A stretch of 64,000 bases of DNA from Paenibacillus xerothermodurans (lineage in GTDB: Bacteria; Bacillota; Bacilli; Paenibacillales; NBRC-103111). The notes under the pieces are model-generated. The model was given only the letters and a program-made list of their open reading frames with translations. It had not been told where the DNA came from and did not search any database. The DNA lies in NCBI RefSeq assembly GCF_002220865.2, contig NZ_NHRJ02000007.1, positions 120,841 to 184,840 on the forward strand. Reading direction: 5' to 3'. A program made the position numbers and the translations under genes. Below are positions 17,397 through 27,204 of the stretch, piece after piece; the stretch's first letter is position 1; each line of letters begins with the position of its first letter.

Positions 17397-19133
17397 TTAT
17401 GTCAGCGGAATGATAATTGAAAATTCGGTATATCCGTTCGCACTGGTCACTTGAATGGTCCCTTTATAGCGTGTAACTAATTGCTTGACGATGTGGAGAC
17501 CTAACCCGCTATTTTCCCCGCCTGTTTTGGACGAAAAACCGGATTCGAAAATTTTACCCTTCAGTTCCGCCGGAATTTCCGGGCCCGCATTCCCTACCTT
17601 GAACAACAGTTGATTGTTAACCACATCGCCGGTAATTTTCACTCTGCGGTGCTGTTTATCCAGCTCGGCGGTTGCATCAAAGGCATTATCGATCAAATTA
17701 CTGAACATTTTCACCACATCCGTCGCCTTGATCGGGCTCAACTCCAGCCGGTCCATATGCTTAAAATCATACTCGCACACAATGTGGAGAGACTCGGCCT
17801 GCGCGATTTTGGCTTGCATCAGAGCACTCAGCGCCGGATCGTTGATATTGATCAATTCATGGATAATCTGAATTTCGCCTACGAGAGTATTCGTGTATTT
17901 CTTCAATTGATCATAGCGCTGCAGGGTGACAAAGGCGTGTATGGTTTGAATGTGGTTGATAAAATCATGGCGCTGTTCCCGGACGGATTGAAATAATGTT
18001 TCGATGTTGCCTACGTATGCTTCCTTCACGTCTTGGATGGCGAGTTTCTTATTCCTTTTAAAAAGCCACAGAATGCCGGCCATAATCACAAGTGCTAACA
18101 AGGTGCAGATGCCCATGAACATCAGGGTGCTCCTCAACTCTTGATTCAATGCCTCCTCAATCTCGCCGTAATCCGATGCGATTTCGATCAGAGGCAAGGA
18201 ACCGCTCGCATGGTATTTCAGATGAGCGGCGTTGATTGGCGTGAAGCTTTTCAGCACCGATTTCCCTTTGGATTCCGTCACGTAAAAAACGGTGCCATTA
18301 GAAGCAAGCGCCATGGCGGCATATTTCTGCTCTTCCGGGTCGCGGTACTCGTAGCTGCCGAACAGAACCTCTCTCTCCGAGAACCAATGGCTTGGGGTCG
18401 GATTCAGCTCAGGAATGTCCCGTCCGAGCAGTTTGTCCGAATTCAGTACGGAAATTTCCAGCGCCGTGTGCTGGTTGTCCCTCATCAACAGAGCTATCGC
18501 ATCTTCTACGCCCGTCATTTCCTGGTACTTCCGAAAGCTTTCTCCATATACATAAGGATCGATTATATAATTGGTACCGCCATCGTAATAATAGCCCCAT
18601 TTATTCACTTCCTCGGGGTCCGACGTGGCGGTATCGAACGGTCCGCTCCAGTAATTCGGCAGCGTCTGCCCCATACCCACATTGACCTCTTGAAGATTCA
18701 ACAGTTGGTTGAACGCAACAGATATCGTATCCCATCCCTTTGCGCTGATGTTGATGTCTTTCGGATCGGAGGAGCGGACTGCGATGATATCATCCCCGGA
18801 CCGGGCGAACAAGGTGATGTGGTCCACTCCGGTGTGCTTCGCCAGTTCCGCCAGCTCTTCGTTGGTCACTTTATTGTAATCGGGATCCAGCCTGAGTCTG
18901 GCGGTGACAGCCGCCGTGCGCAAATTTTGTCCGATTAAATCATCGACGAACTTCTCCCCCTGAGACGTTTGTCCGATATTGGTTTTGATGCTGTTGAAAA
19001 GCAAGATGATTTTTTCTTTCTGGTTTATTATCAGCTGTTCCTTAAAATGAAAATAGTACGATGTGTCCAGCACTATGAGCATCACGATAAACAACAGAGA
19101 TGTTTTGAACGGAATGTGTTTTAGTAAGTTCAT
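17397..19133 (-). CDS. Orphan sensor histidine kinase, Spo0B/CitA-type core
   Basis: About 578 residues. It has one N-terminal helix (about 11-28), a long extracytoplasmic sensor region (to about 345), and a second helix (STLMFMGICTLLALVIMAGILWLF). The dimerisation domain has His389 in REQRHDFINHIQ, a Spo0B/DcuS/CitA-type phospho-acceptor. A HATPase follows with NLIDNAFDA and SGLGLHIVKQLV. The start at 19133 has GGTGGG upstream. A possible -10 (TATAAT) lies near 19165, downstream of the longer alternative start, which excludes that start. No response regulator is adjacent, so its partner lies elsewhere. Confidence 0.85.
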   Translation of the reverse strand: MNLLKHIPFKTSLLFIVMLIVLDTSYYFHFKEQLIINQKEKIILLFNSIKTNIGQTSQGEKFVDDLIGQNLRTAAVTARLRLDPDYNKVTNEELAELAKHTGVDHITLFARSGDDIIAVRSSDPKDINISAKGWDTISVAFNQLLNLQEVNVGMGQTLPNYWSGPFDTATSDPEEVNKWGYYYDGGTNYIIDPYVYGESFRKYQEMTGVEDAIALLMRDNQHTALEISVLNSDKLLGRDIPELNPTPSHWFSEREVLFGSYEYRDPEEQKYAAMALASNGTVFYVTESKGKSVLKSFTPINAAHLKYHASGSLPLIEIASDYGEIEEALNQELRSTLMFMGICTLLALVIMAGILWLFKRNKKLAIQDVKEAYVGNIETLFQSVREQRHDFINHIQTIHAFVTLQRYDQLKKYTNTLVGEIQIIHELININDPALSALMQAKIAQAESLHIVCEYDFKHMDRLELSPIKATDVVKMFSNLIDNAFDATAELDKQHRRVKITGDVVNNQLLFKVGNAGPEIPAELKGKIFESGFSSKTGGENSGLGLHIVKQLVTRYKGTIQVTSANGYTEFSIIIPLT

Positions 19134-19220
19134 ACGCACCCACCTATTCTTTAACTCCCCACCCATTATAACAAATATTGTAATATGTTGTATCATTTTG
19201 TCGAAAAATAGTTGTATAAA

Positions 19221-19247
19221 AAAAGTGCCTGAGAATCAGGCACTTTT
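19221..19247 (-). terminator. Intrinsic terminator of the cobalamin operon
   Basis: A perfect 12-bp stem (AAAAGTGCCTGA with TCAGGCACTTTT, loop of three) followed on the minus strand by more T residues lies 68 bp after the nitroreductase stop. It marks the end of the operon. Confidence 0.85.
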
Positions 19248-19314
19248 CGTCAGCACTATGACGCGTGTCAAGTACGTTTGCTCCGTGGTTGGGATGTTAA
19301 AGAAGCGCGTGCTT

Positions 19315-19872
19315 CTACAAAAACGTCATTTTTTCTTCGTGAGGCGTGCGCGGTGTGGGCGCCGGTTGTTCCGCCGGATACCCGACAAAAAGCGTGCCCA
19401 CTACCCTCCTATTAGCCGGCGAACCGATAAACCGGTGCATCCGTTCATCGTGCACAAGACCAATCCCGCGCGTTCTCCAGACAAGCCCCAAACCTAGTTC
19501 ATCTGCAGCAAGCCACATCGAATGGATGGCGCAAGCAGTCGCATACTCGTTATCTCTGGAGGCAGCCGCGTCCCCCGGTACGATGTCGGCCGTCACAACA
19601 ATAACCAGCGGCGTGGCCGTCACCACCTTCAGCGATTCTTGCACCAAATGCGGCTTGGTGGGAAACCGTTCCTCCAAATATTGCAGCGCCAAGGCCTGAT
19701 AACGTTGTTTCGCTTCGCCGCGTAAAATATAGAAGTGCCAAGGTTCACGAAGCCGGTCGTTCGGAGCCTGTACCGCCGCCTCAAGCAGCGCATGAATTTT
19801 TTCGTCTTCCACTTCGGCGCTCGTCAGATTCCTCACTGCGCGTCGGCGCTGCAGCAGTTCCATAACAGACAT
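19315..19872 (-). CDS. Nitroreductase-family flavoprotein at the end of the cob operon
   Basis: 185 residues with the FMN-binding nitroreductase fold: ELLQRRRAVRNL near the N-terminus (phosphate contacts), the LEAAVQAPND segment, then ACAIHSMWLAADELGLGLVWRT and VGTLFVGYPAE. It is last in the operon, two bases after the cbiA stop. That position suggests a redox step such as flavin-dependent reduction of cobalt or a metabolite, or a BluB-like role. It is shorter than BluB and I cannot assign dimethylbenzimidazole synthesis from sequence. Confidence 0.85.
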   Translation of the reverse strand: MSVMELLQRRRAVRNLTSAEVEDEKIHALLEAAVQAPNDRLREPWHFYILRGEAKQRYQALALQYLEERFPTKPHLVQESLKVVTATPLVIVVTADIVPGDAAASRDNEYATACAIHSMWLAADELGLGLVWRTRGIGLVHDERMHRFIGSPANRRVVGTLFVGYPAEQPAPTPRTPHEEKMTFL

Positions 19873-19874
19873 AA

Positions 19875-21302
19875 TTACTCCTCTCCGGTCTCAGATAGTT
19901 GTTTGTAGGCCAAGCACTTGGTGACCCAGCGCTCAGCGATAGCGGGCTCCGATGCAAAGTGCAGATGTGTATAGCCTGCGACCAAGCTGCCCCGCTCGTT
20001 ACGGTAGCCGTCCTGCTTGACACCGCGCAAGCCCTTTGTCTCGTAGGCGTATGCAATTTCGGCATCTGGATTGGGCTGGAAGGTCGAATAATGGAATTCG
20101 TGACCCTTGGCCCGGTCGGATGGTCCCATAAGAAAGTTGCCTTCGGTGCCCGTGACATCCCGATATCCGAGCGCTGCGAGTTTGGACTGCATCCGTACCG
20201 TACCGGATATCAGGCCTAGCATCGGATAGGAATGTCCTCGAGTATCCTCGATCGCTTCGGTCAAATACATGAAGCCCCCACACTCCGCTAATGTCGGCAT
20301 ACCGCGGGTGATCGCTCCGCGGATCGACTTCTTCACGGCCTCATCGGCAGCCAGCCTGTCGGCGAACTCTTCAGGGAAGCCGCCTCCCAGATACAATCCG
20401 TGCACATCAGGGGGCATCGGCTCACCTGCGAGCGGCGAAAAGTACACGCACTCCGCGCCGTATGCTTCGAGCAGTTCAATGTTCTCCCGGTAGTAAAAGT
20501 TAAAGGCCGCGTCTTTCGCGATGGCAATGCGTACGCTGGGCGGCCCGGCGGTCCTCGGCCGAAACAGCCGGCATTCCGACGGCCGGCCCTCAAGTATCAC
20601 CGGCGGAGATTCGGCAAGCTCTACCAGACGGCGCATATCTACCGCCGTCATGATTCGCTCAGCGAGCCCGTCAAAGAAGGGCTCGAGCTCGCCGCGCTCG
20701 ATCGACGGAACGAGCCCGAGATGCCGTTCGGGCATCCGGAGCTGTTCGTCGCGCAGCAAAAAGCCGAGCACTGGTACGGCGCACTCCTGCTCGATGGCGT
20801 CGCGCACGATGCGGTAGTGGCCTTCACTGCCGCAGCGGTTGGCTATGACGCCAATGATGTTGGCCCGGGGTTCCAGCGCCTGGAACCCCTTAACGATGGC
20901 GGCCGCGCTGCGCGCCATGCTCTGACAGTTCAGCACGAGCAGGACCGGCGCCTCAAGCAGGATGCTGATTTCGGCCGTGCTGCCTTCGTTGGTTTTCGGG
21001 TTTTTCCCATCGTAGAAGCCCATTACCCCCTCGATAATGGAAATATCCGCATCTTGGCTGGCCCGCTGGTAGATTTCTTTGACCGTATCATGAGACAGCA
21101 TGTAACTGTCGAGATTGCGTGAAGGCCGGCCGGTCACGGCGGTGTGATAGGTTGGGTCAATATAGTCGGGGCCGCACTTGAAGCCCTGCACCCGGTAATT
21201 CAGCTTGCGCAGTGCCGCCATAATTCCGATGGTTATTGTCGTCTTGCCCACGCCGCTGCCTGTTCCGGCAATCACCAGTTGCTTGACTTGCTTAGCGGTC
21301 AT
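19875..21302 (-). CDS. cbiA: Cobyrinate a,c-diamide synthase
   Basis: 475 residues. It amidates the a and c carboxylates of cobyrinate with glutamine and ATP. The N-terminal P-loop GTGSGVGKTT (about residues 11-20) and DYIDPTYH mark the ATP-binding dethiobiotin-synthetase-like domain. The C-terminal type I glutamine amidotransferase has LYLGGGFPEEFAD and the nucleophile Cys in AECGGFMYL. The ATG at 21302 follows GGAGA at good spacing; the GTG one codon up is less likely. It is preceded by a 124-bp gap that contains a decayed copy of the cbiG 3' end. Confidence 0.95.
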   Translation of the reverse strand: MTAKQVKQLVIAGTGSGVGKTTITIGIMAALRKLNYRVQGFKCGPDYIDPTYHTAVTGRPSRNLDSYMLSHDTVKEIYQRASQDADISIIEGVMGFYDGKNPKTNEGSTAEISILLEAPVLLVLNCQSMARSAAAIVKGFQALEPRANIIGVIANRCGSEGHYRIVRDAIEQECAVPVLGFLLRDEQLRMPERHLGLVPSIERGELEPFFDGLAERIMTAVDMRRLVELAESPPVILEGRPSECRLFRPRTAGPPSVRIAIAKDAAFNFYYRENIELLEAYGAECVYFSPLAGEPMPPDVHGLYLGGGFPEEFADRLAADEAVKKSIRGAITRGMPTLAECGGFMYLTEAIEDTRGHSYPMLGLISGTVRMQSKLAALGYRDVTGTEGNFLMGPSDRAKGHEFHYSTFQPNPDAEIAYAYETKGLRGVKQDGYRNERGSLVAGYTHLHFASEPAIAERWVTKCLAYKQLSETGEE

Positions 21303-21343
21303 CACAATGTTCTCCTTTGAAGTATGATACCCGCTGCTGCAGG

Positions 21344-21386
21344 CTCAGCTAAACTCAATAACGCGCAGCCGAGATCGTGGCGTTAC
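21344..21386 (-). repeat. Decayed duplicate of the cbiG 3' end
   Basis: About 40 bp here closely match the last codons of cbiG at 21425-21466, with shared words CTCAG, TAAACTC, CGAGAT and GTGACG/GTGGCG at matching offsets and several substitutions. No frame or ribosome site is kept. Confidence 0.6.
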
Positions 21387-21426
21387 TCTACATGCTCTCA
21401 CCAGCCCGAGCTACGAGCCATGCGCC

Positions 21427-22551
21427 TCAGTTAAACTCGATCACGCCGACCGAGATGGTGACGTTTCCGGATTTCTTCTTCACCAGCGCCAGCTTCGAGG
21501 CCCCGGAATACAGCTTGGCGGCCGGTTCGCTAACCCCATAGGCGCCGGTAAATCGGTGCACCGTGTCGGAAGGGGCGTCCATGGGCACTTCGTTGAGCTG
21601 CTCCGGGGAGTATGTCACGAACTCCCAACCATATTTGTCCACGACAGCCAGCAATCCGGGCTCGTCCTTCTTCAGGTCAATCGTGCACGCCGCCTTCACG
21701 CTGCGCAGTGAGAAACTCAGCTCAGCCAGCGTTGAGTCGATCACCGCCTCAATCTCTTCGGCGGATGTGCCGCGGTTGCAGCCGATGCCGAGTGCAATTG
21801 CCTTGGGCCGATACAGTACGCCATTGGCGAGCAAAGCCTCCTCAGCGGCAGTGAGAACCCGGTGTGTGACGATTAGCGCGGCGTGTGGCCGGGCAGCTAA
21901 CGCCTCGGCTGCGGAGGAGTACACACGGATGTTCGCGGGCATTGGTGTGTCGAACAGCCACCAGCCGGTCTCACCCGATTCCTGCACCACCGCGACCTGC
22001 TCCTCGTTTACCACTGATGCGCTGACCGGGGTCAGCTTGTCCGCCGACTCCCACTCCCAACCGAAGCGGCGGCCGAATAAATCTACTGCGATCGTGCCCT
22101 GCACATCGGACGCGGTTGTGATGACCGGTCTCGCTCCAAGCGCAGCCGCCACTTCCCGGGTTAGCTCGTTCGCACCGCCCAAATGCCCCGACAGAACACT
22201 GATCACGTGTTCGCCTTTGTCGTCGATCACCACAATGCCGGGGTCCTTTTTCTTATCTTCCAGCAGCGGAGCGATCATTCGAATCACAGCTCCTAGGGAG
22301 ATAATAATGATCAGCCCCTTGTACGCCGGAAACAGCGCGGGAAAGAGCAGCCGGACGCTGCCTTCGAACAGCTGAATGCCCCGGCTTTCTTCATCACCGC
22401 GCTGAAACTTGGACATGTAATACAAATCCGCATGCGAAAAGGTGCTCTGCAGCTTTCTGCCCAACTCCACACCATGCTTCGTTATCGCTACAATCGCATA
22501 GTCCCCGCGCTGCGCAATGGAAGGGATGCTGCCTTCGCCGAGAACAATCAT
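21427..22551 (-). CDS. cbiG: Cobalt-precorrin-5A hydrolase
   Basis: 374 residues. CbiG opens the delta-lactone of cobalt-precorrin-5A and releases acetaldehyde in the anaerobic corrin pathway. Seen are the N-terminal domain, the central block VISVLSGHLGGANELTREVA (about 120-140), and the C-terminal domain beginning ALGIGCNRGTSAEEIEAVI (about 262-285). The start overlaps the cbiF stop by four bases (ATGA), so the two are translationally coupled. The length is normal for the family. Confidence 0.95.
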   Translation of the reverse strand: MIVLGEGSIPSIAQRGDYAIVAITKHGVELGRKLQSTFSHADLYYMSKFQRGDEESRGIQLFEGSVRLLFPALFPAYKGLIIIISLGAVIRMIAPLLEDKKKDPGIVVIDDKGEHVISVLSGHLGGANELTREVAAALGARPVITTASDVQGTIAVDLFGRRFGWEWESADKLTPVSASVVNEEQVAVVQESGETGWWLFDTPMPANIRVYSSAAEALAARPHAALIVTHRVLTAAEEALLANGVLYRPKAIALGIGCNRGTSAEEIEAVIDSTLAELSFSLRSVKAACTIDLKKDEPGLLAVVDKYGWEFVTYSPEQLNEVPMDAPSDTVHRFTGAYGVSEPAAKLYSGASKLALVKKKSGNVTISVGVIEFN

Positions 22552-23327
22552 GCTTTCACTCCTTTGCGGAAGCGGTGCGTGAATTCCTTGTCGTACAGCT
22601 TGGAACGGTAGGACTCATTGCTGTGAATGCCCGGATCCAACGCCCAGCCCGCCAGTATCATCGCATGAGATCGAATGCCGTTCTTCCGCATGTCCTCATC
22701 CAGCTGGGCCAACGTCGTCCTGACGACAATTTGATCCGGCCAAGTCGCCCGCTGCACGACCGCAACAGGCGTATGCTCGCTCCAGCCTGCGTCGGTTAAC
22801 TCCTTGACCACTTTTTTCGTCAGCGTAGCGCTCAAAAACAACGCTATCGTGCAGTGATGAGCGGCGAGATCCTTCAGCTTCTCCAGCTCGGGCACCGGGG
22901 TGCGGCCCTCCGCCCGGGTGAGAATCACCGTTTGGGTTAGCTCGGGAATCGTGAGCTCAGCCCCAACAGCCGCAGCGGAAGCGAAGACGGAGCTGACGCC
23001 AGGTATAATCTCATAGCCGATGCCTTCGTTTTTTAACAGCGCGATTTGCTCCATAATCGCCCCGAACACTGCGGGATCTCCGGTGTGCACCCGTGCCACG
23101 AGCTTGCCGAGCTTCGCCCGGTCGGCCATGATTGCCACCATTTCCTCCAGGTCCATGCCCGCGCTTTTCAAAATCTCCGCGTCCGGCTTAGCCTTCGCAA
23201 TCAGCTCATCGTTCACCAAAGAATCGGTGTACAGCACAACATCAGCTTCCTGCAGAATGCGAAGACCCTTGACAGTAATGAGGTCCGGGTCGCCAGGCCC
23301 CGCTCCGATAATGTAGATTTTCGTCAT
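22548..23327 (-). CDS. cbiF: Cobalt-precorrin-4 C11-methyltransferase
   Basis: 259 residues of the tetrapyrrole methylase family. It transfers a methyl group from SAM to C11. The N-terminal SAM loop is YIIGAGPGDPDLITVKG, followed by DVVLYTDSLV, RVHTGDPAVFGA, EIIPGVSSVFASAA and the ending TYKATWP-like QRATWPDQIV. It overlaps both neighbours by four bases (ATGA), as expected for a tightly coupled operon. Confidence 0.95.
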   Translation of the reverse strand: MTKIYIIGAGPGDPDLITVKGLRILQEADVVLYTDSLVNDELIAKAKPDAEILKSAGMDLEEMVAIMADRAKLGKLVARVHTGDPAVFGAIMEQIALLKNEGIGYEIIPGVSSVFASAAAVGAELTIPELTQTVILTRAEGRTPVPELEKLKDLAAHHCTIALFLSATLTKKVVKELTDAGWSEHTPVAVVQRATWPDQIVVRTTLAQLDEDMRKNGIRSHAMILAGWALDPGIHSNESYRSKLYDKEFTHRFRKGVKA

Positions 23328-24034
23328 TTTCTCACCACCATCAGCGTAAGATACTCCAGCTCACGCCCCTGGAGCTCCGTAATGTCTCGCCAAATCACTT
23401 CTTCCGACGAGGTGACTTTGGTCAGCACCGCCGCCTTCTGTGCCAGGCCGAGATCGCTCAACACCCGGATCATGAGATCAATCACCTTGGCCACCTTGAT
23501 AAATACGATGCAGTCGTGAGACTCAATCGCGTGACGCATCGTCGCGTAATCCTCCGTTGCAGGCACAATGGCAATTTGTTCGTCGCCGTCCGCCATCGGT
23601 ATCCCTAACTGCGAGGCGGAAGCGTTCACCGAAGATATACCGGGTATGGAACGGATCTCCACCTGCGGATGCCGCTCCTTCATCAAGCGCATCAGATGGA
23701 TGAACGTACTGTAAATCATCGGATCGCCCTCTGTGACGAACGCGACATCCTTGCCCTGCGAGATGTGCTCCCAGACCGACTCCACCGTTTGGTCCCACTT
23801 CTTCTCCAATGCTTCGCGGTCTTTGGTCATGGGAAAGGTGAGCCCGACCATCGTCTTTTCCTGCGTGTTCACGTACAATTCTGTGATAGTGAGAGCGTAG
23901 CTTTTGGCTCCCATCTTTTTGCGAGGATATGCGATGACCGGTGATTCTTTTAAAATGCGAAACGCCTTGACCGTGATCAACTCCGGATCGCCGGGGCCTA
24001 CGCCCAAGCCGTATAACGTGCCTAAGTTACTCAC
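23324..24034 (-). CDS. cbiL: Cobalt-precorrin-2 C20-methyltransferase
   Basis: 236 residues of the tetrapyrrole methylase family, methylating C20 of cobalt-precorrin-2, the first methylation after cobalt insertion. Seen are [22 protein letters not shown], the CbiL-typical [25 protein letters not shown] and [19 protein letters not shown]. It starts with GTG, which overlaps the TGA of cbiET (GTGA). Confidence 0.95.
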   Translation of the reverse strand: MSNLGTLYGLGVGPGDPELITVKAFRILKESPVIAYPRKKMGAKSYALTITELYVNTQEKTMVGLTFPMTKDREALEKKWDQTVESVWEHISQGKDVAFVTEGDPMIYSTFIHLMRLMKERHPQVEIRSIPGISSVNASASQLGIPMADGDEQIAIVPATEDYATMRHAIESHDCIVFIKVAKVIDLMIRVLSDLGLAQKAAVLTKVTSSEEVIWRDITELQGRELEYLTLMVVRK

Positions 24035-25338
24035 GCGGGGTGTCCTCCTTTTGCCGTGCGCTGCTTATCAGGCTGTTCGCGCTGCGCGGTGACGTCATTG
24101 CGGTGTGCGGTGATAATATAAACAGGGTTCAAGCCCTCAAATCGGGTCATATCCAAAATGGGCTTGCTGCGGGAAATTTGTGCGAGAGTTATATTGGTCG
24201 CAAAGCCTTCCTCAGCGATGGTGCGGTTCGCCTCATACAAATTCTCGATCGTCGCTGCATTCAGCACGATTCTCCCGCCCGGCTGCAGCCGTGTGCAGCA
24301 TACGTGCAGCAGCTCTTTCATCTCGCCGCCGCTGCCCCCGATGAATATGGCGTTCGGGTCAGGGAAGGCGGCCAGCCCTTCCGGCGCGCGGCCTTGTACC
24401 GCGGTAATGTCCGCCCGGAACCGGTGCATGTTTTCCAGACAGTTTTGCAAATCCGCTTCATTCTTCTCGATCGCGTATACCTCTCCCTGCCGGGCAATGC
24501 GGGCCGCCTCGATAGCCACTGATCCCGTGCATGTGCCGATATCCCACACGACACTGTTCGGCTGCAATGAAAGCTGGGCCAGGCTGACCACGCGCACTTC
24601 TTTTTTGGTGATCAGGCCTTTGTCAGGCTTCCGCTGGGCAAACAGCTCATCGTTGATGCCAAGGGAGTACTGCGGAACGGCTGCGTCGGCTTTTCGCTTC
24701 AAGATGACCACATTCAGTGAAGAAAAATAGTCCACCGCCATGTCCGCAAGCTCCTGCAGCTCAAACCAGCCGGTACGCTCTCCCTCTCCATCCAAATTTT
24801 CCGCTACAAACGCCCGGTACTCGGTCATGCCGAAAGACAGCAAATAACGAGCAATGACCGGCGGATTATTGTTACCGTCGGTTAGAAGGGCAACTTTGCG
24901 TGCGCCGTCAATGCGCTGCGCCAAACCTTTTATGCTGCGGCCGTGCAGACTGACCACTTCAGCGTCCTGCCAGCTGTCTCCGGTGCGTGCGAACGCCAGC
25001 TGTACCGAGCTCAAGCCTGGGTAGATGTCCACCTGTATCTTTGAGCTCAAGTATCCGCCGATCCCGAAAAATAGTGGATCCCCGGAAGCTAGAATGACTA
25101 TGCGACGGCCTTGCTCGGTCTCCTGCTTGAGCTCTGAAACAATATCTGTCAAGCTTCCCTTGATAACGATCTTGCGCCCGGAATAATCCGGGAAATATTG
25201 CAGCTGCCGTTCACCGCCAACAAGAACATCGCTTTGCTCGATCCACTCGATATATGTAGAAGGCAGGCTGTCCCTGCCGTTGTCCCCTATGCCGATGATC
25301 TTCGGCTTGCTGCTGTCTGACGTGTGCCGATTACTCAT
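24031..25338 (-). CDS. cbiET: Cobalt-precorrin-6B C5,15-methyltransferase/decarboxylase (CbiE-CbiT fusion)
   Basis: 435 residues that join CbiE (about 1-215, SAM-binding methylase starting [21 protein letters not shown]) with CbiT (about 240-425, Rossmann methyltransferase with [19 protein letters not shown] and [14 protein letters not shown]). The fused form equals CobL and performs C5 and C15 methylation plus decarboxylation of the C12 acetate. The start at 25338 has GGAGAG upstream; the ATG at 25362 lacks one. It lies 54 bp after the cbiD stop. Confidence 0.95.
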   Translation of the reverse strand: MSNRHTSDSSKPKIIGIGDNGRDSLPSTYIEWIEQSDVLVGGERQLQYFPDYSGRKIVIKGSLTDIVSELKQETEQGRRIVILASGDPLFFGIGGYLSSKIQVDIYPGLSSVQLAFARTGDSWQDAEVVSLHGRSIKGLAQRIDGARKVALLTDGNNNPPVIARYLLSFGMTEYRAFVAENLDGEGERTGWFELQELADMAVDYFSSLNVVILKRKADAAVPQYSLGINDELFAQRKPDKGLITKKEVRVVSLAQLSLQPNSVVWDIGTCTGSVAIEAARIARQGEVYAIEKNEADLQNCLENMHRFRADITAVQGRAPEGLAAFPDPNAIFIGGSGGEMKELLHVCCTRLQPGGRIVLNAATIENLYEANRTIAEEGFATNITLAQISRSKPILDMTRFEGLNPVYIITAHRNDVTAQREQPDKQRTAKGGHPA

Positions 25339-25392
25339 CTGGATCTCTCCTTTTTTATGCATTCTGCCGATAGCTACGGCTGCTTTGTGGCG

Positions 25393-26532
25393 CTACGGAG
25401 CGCTCACACTGGCGTGTCCCAACAGGTTGCCCTTCATCGCTATGATCACCGTCTCCAGCTCTATGCCTCCGCCCACTTCCCGTAGACCTGCCTCGCAGCA
25501 ATAGGCGCATAAAAGCTTGAAGAAGCCGGTATGTCCCCATTCCTGCATCCAATCACCGACTAGTGCGGCGGTATTAGCGTCGAGAACGGCACTCGCCTGC
25601 TCTTGCGACGCGCCCGCTGCGAGTGCGACCTGCGACAGGAAACCGAAATCTATCGGCGCGCTTTTGCTGTGGACCATCATCACGCCTTGGGCCACCTTCG
25701 AAAATTTGCCCATCATTCCCACCAGTGTCACCTTGCGTATTCCCCGTTTGCGGCACTGCGTGAGCGCGAAGCCAACAAAATCGCCCATTTCAACGAACGC
25801 CTCCTCAGGCAGCTCCGGATACATCTCCATCCCGTATTTCTCGCTGCGGCCGCCTGTGGATAACACCACATGCTCGCATCCGCACGTCGCTGCCACACTT
25901 ATCGCTTGGGCTACACTTGCCTTGTAGGCCGCGGTGGAAAAAGGCACAACAATGCCGCGCGTACCAAGTATCGAAATGCCCCCGAGAATGCCCAGCCGGG
26001 CGTTAAGTGTTTTTTTGGCGATTTCCTCGCCGTCGGGCACAGAAATGACCACCCGAACCCCCCGCTCCAGCTCAAATTGATTGAGCACCGAGGCTGCGGC
26101 TGCACGGATCATTTTGCGGGGAACGGGGTTGATGGCCGCTTGCCCTACAGCCACAGGCAACCCGGGCTTCGTCACACGGCCGACGCCGACACCGCCGTCG
26201 ATTTCTACACCAAGCTGCCGCGTCCAGCTGACCTCGGCGATAATACGCGCTCCGTGGGTTGCGTCTGGGTCGTCGCCACCGTCTTTTATAACCTCCGCCT
26301 CAGCCCGCTCAGCCCCGAATTCACAGCGGACAATCTCGAATGTGACATCCTCCCCGATTGGCAGATGGATCGTCGCCGCCGTTTGGGCTTCCTGCAGAAT
26401 CAGTGCGGTTAACGCCGCTTTGGCAGCAGCCGCAGCACAGGAGCCGGTGGTGTATCCATGCCTAAGCGGCTTTGCGTCCTGGCCGGAGCCTGCGACAGTG
26501 TTGTCTTTTTGCTTCGCCTTATCCGCTGCCAT
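25393..26532 (-). CDS. cbiD: Cobalt-precorrin-5B C1-methyltransferase
   Basis: 379 residues. CbiD methylates C1 in the anaerobic route. The signature LRHGYTTGSCAAAAAKAALTAL is at about residues 22-43. Further conserved parts are RVTKPGLPVAVGQAAINPVPRKMI, VVISVPDGEEIAKKTLNARLGILGGISILGTRGIVVPFS and KVTLVGMMGKFSKVAQGVMMVHS. It follows cbiC with a seven-base gap. Confidence 0.95.
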   Translation of the reverse strand: MAADKAKQKDNTVAGSGQDAKPLRHGYTTGSCAAAAAKAALTALILQEAQTAATIHLPIGEDVTFEIVRCEFGAERAEAEVIKDGGDDPDATHGARIIAEVSWTRQLGVEIDGGVGVGRVTKPGLPVAVGQAAINPVPRKMIRAAAASVLNQFELERGVRVVISVPDGEEIAKKTLNARLGILGGISILGTRGIVVPFSTAAYKASVAQAISVAATCGCEHVVLSTGGRSEKYGMEMYPELPEEAFVEMGDFVGFALTQCRKRGIRKVTLVGMMGKFSKVAQGVMMVHSKSAPIDFGFLSQVALAAGASQEQASAVLDANTAALVGDWMQEWGHTGFFKLLCAYCCEAGLREVGGGIELETVIIAMKGNLLGHASVSAP

Positions 26533-26539
26533 AGCGATT

Positions 26540-27190
26540 TTACCCCAACCGTTCCGCCATCAGCGAAATAGCATTAACGGTGGCGACCGCTACAGGGCTG
26601 CCCCCCTTGCGCCCAACGTTCGTGATGAACGGAATGTCGAGCTTCGCGAGCTCCTGCTTTGATTCTGCAGCGGACACAAAGCCCACCGGTACCCCAATGA
26701 CAAGTCCCGGCTTCGCCACGCCTTCCTTGACCAGACGGATCAGCTCGAGCAGCGCAGTCGGTGCGTTCCCAATGGCAAAAATGCCGCCATCCGCCTCCTG
26801 TATGGCTTTGCGTATCGAAATGATAGCCCTCGTGGTGTTCAATCGCTTCGCCTCTTGCATTACGTCCGGATCGGAAATGTATACTTTCACATCGCCTCCG
26901 AATCTAGCGAGCCGCGGCTTACTGATGCCGACCTGCACCATTTGCACATCCGCTACGATCAGCTTGCCCGCGCGCACCGCGTTGATCCCCGCCTGGATGG
27001 CATCCTTGTGGAACACAAGGCTGCGCCCGAGTTCAAAGTCCGCCGATGCGTGAATAACCCGCTGCACGACCGGAAACTGCTCCTCGGTAAAAGGATGCTC
27101 CCCCAACTCCTCCGTGATCATACGGAAGCTTTCATCTTCAATCTCTTGCGGCTGTACTGTCAACGGCTTAAACTCCGTACCAAAATCCAT
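26540..27190 (-). CDS. cbiC: Precorrin-8X methylmutase
   Basis: 216 residues. It moves the methyl group from C11 to C12 to give cobyrinate. The catalytic His lies in QRVIHASADFELG (about residue 47). The family motifs NAVRAGKLIVADVQMVQVGI and FAIGNAPTALLELI, and the ending PFITNVGRKGGSPVAVATVNA, are all present. Its length and spacing are normal for the operon. Confidence 0.95.
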   Translation of the reverse strand: MDFGTEFKPLTVQPQEIEDESFRMITEELGEHPFTEEQFPVVQRVIHASADFELGRSLVFHKDAIQAGINAVRAGKLIVADVQMVQVGISKPRLARFGGDVKVYISDPDVMQEAKRLNTTRAIISIRKAIQEADGGIFAIGNAPTALLELIRLVKEGVAKPGLVIGVPVGFVSAAESKQELAKLDIPFITNVGRKGGSPVAVATVNAISLMAERLG

Positions 27191-27204
27191 ACCGGCTACG
27201 CCTC

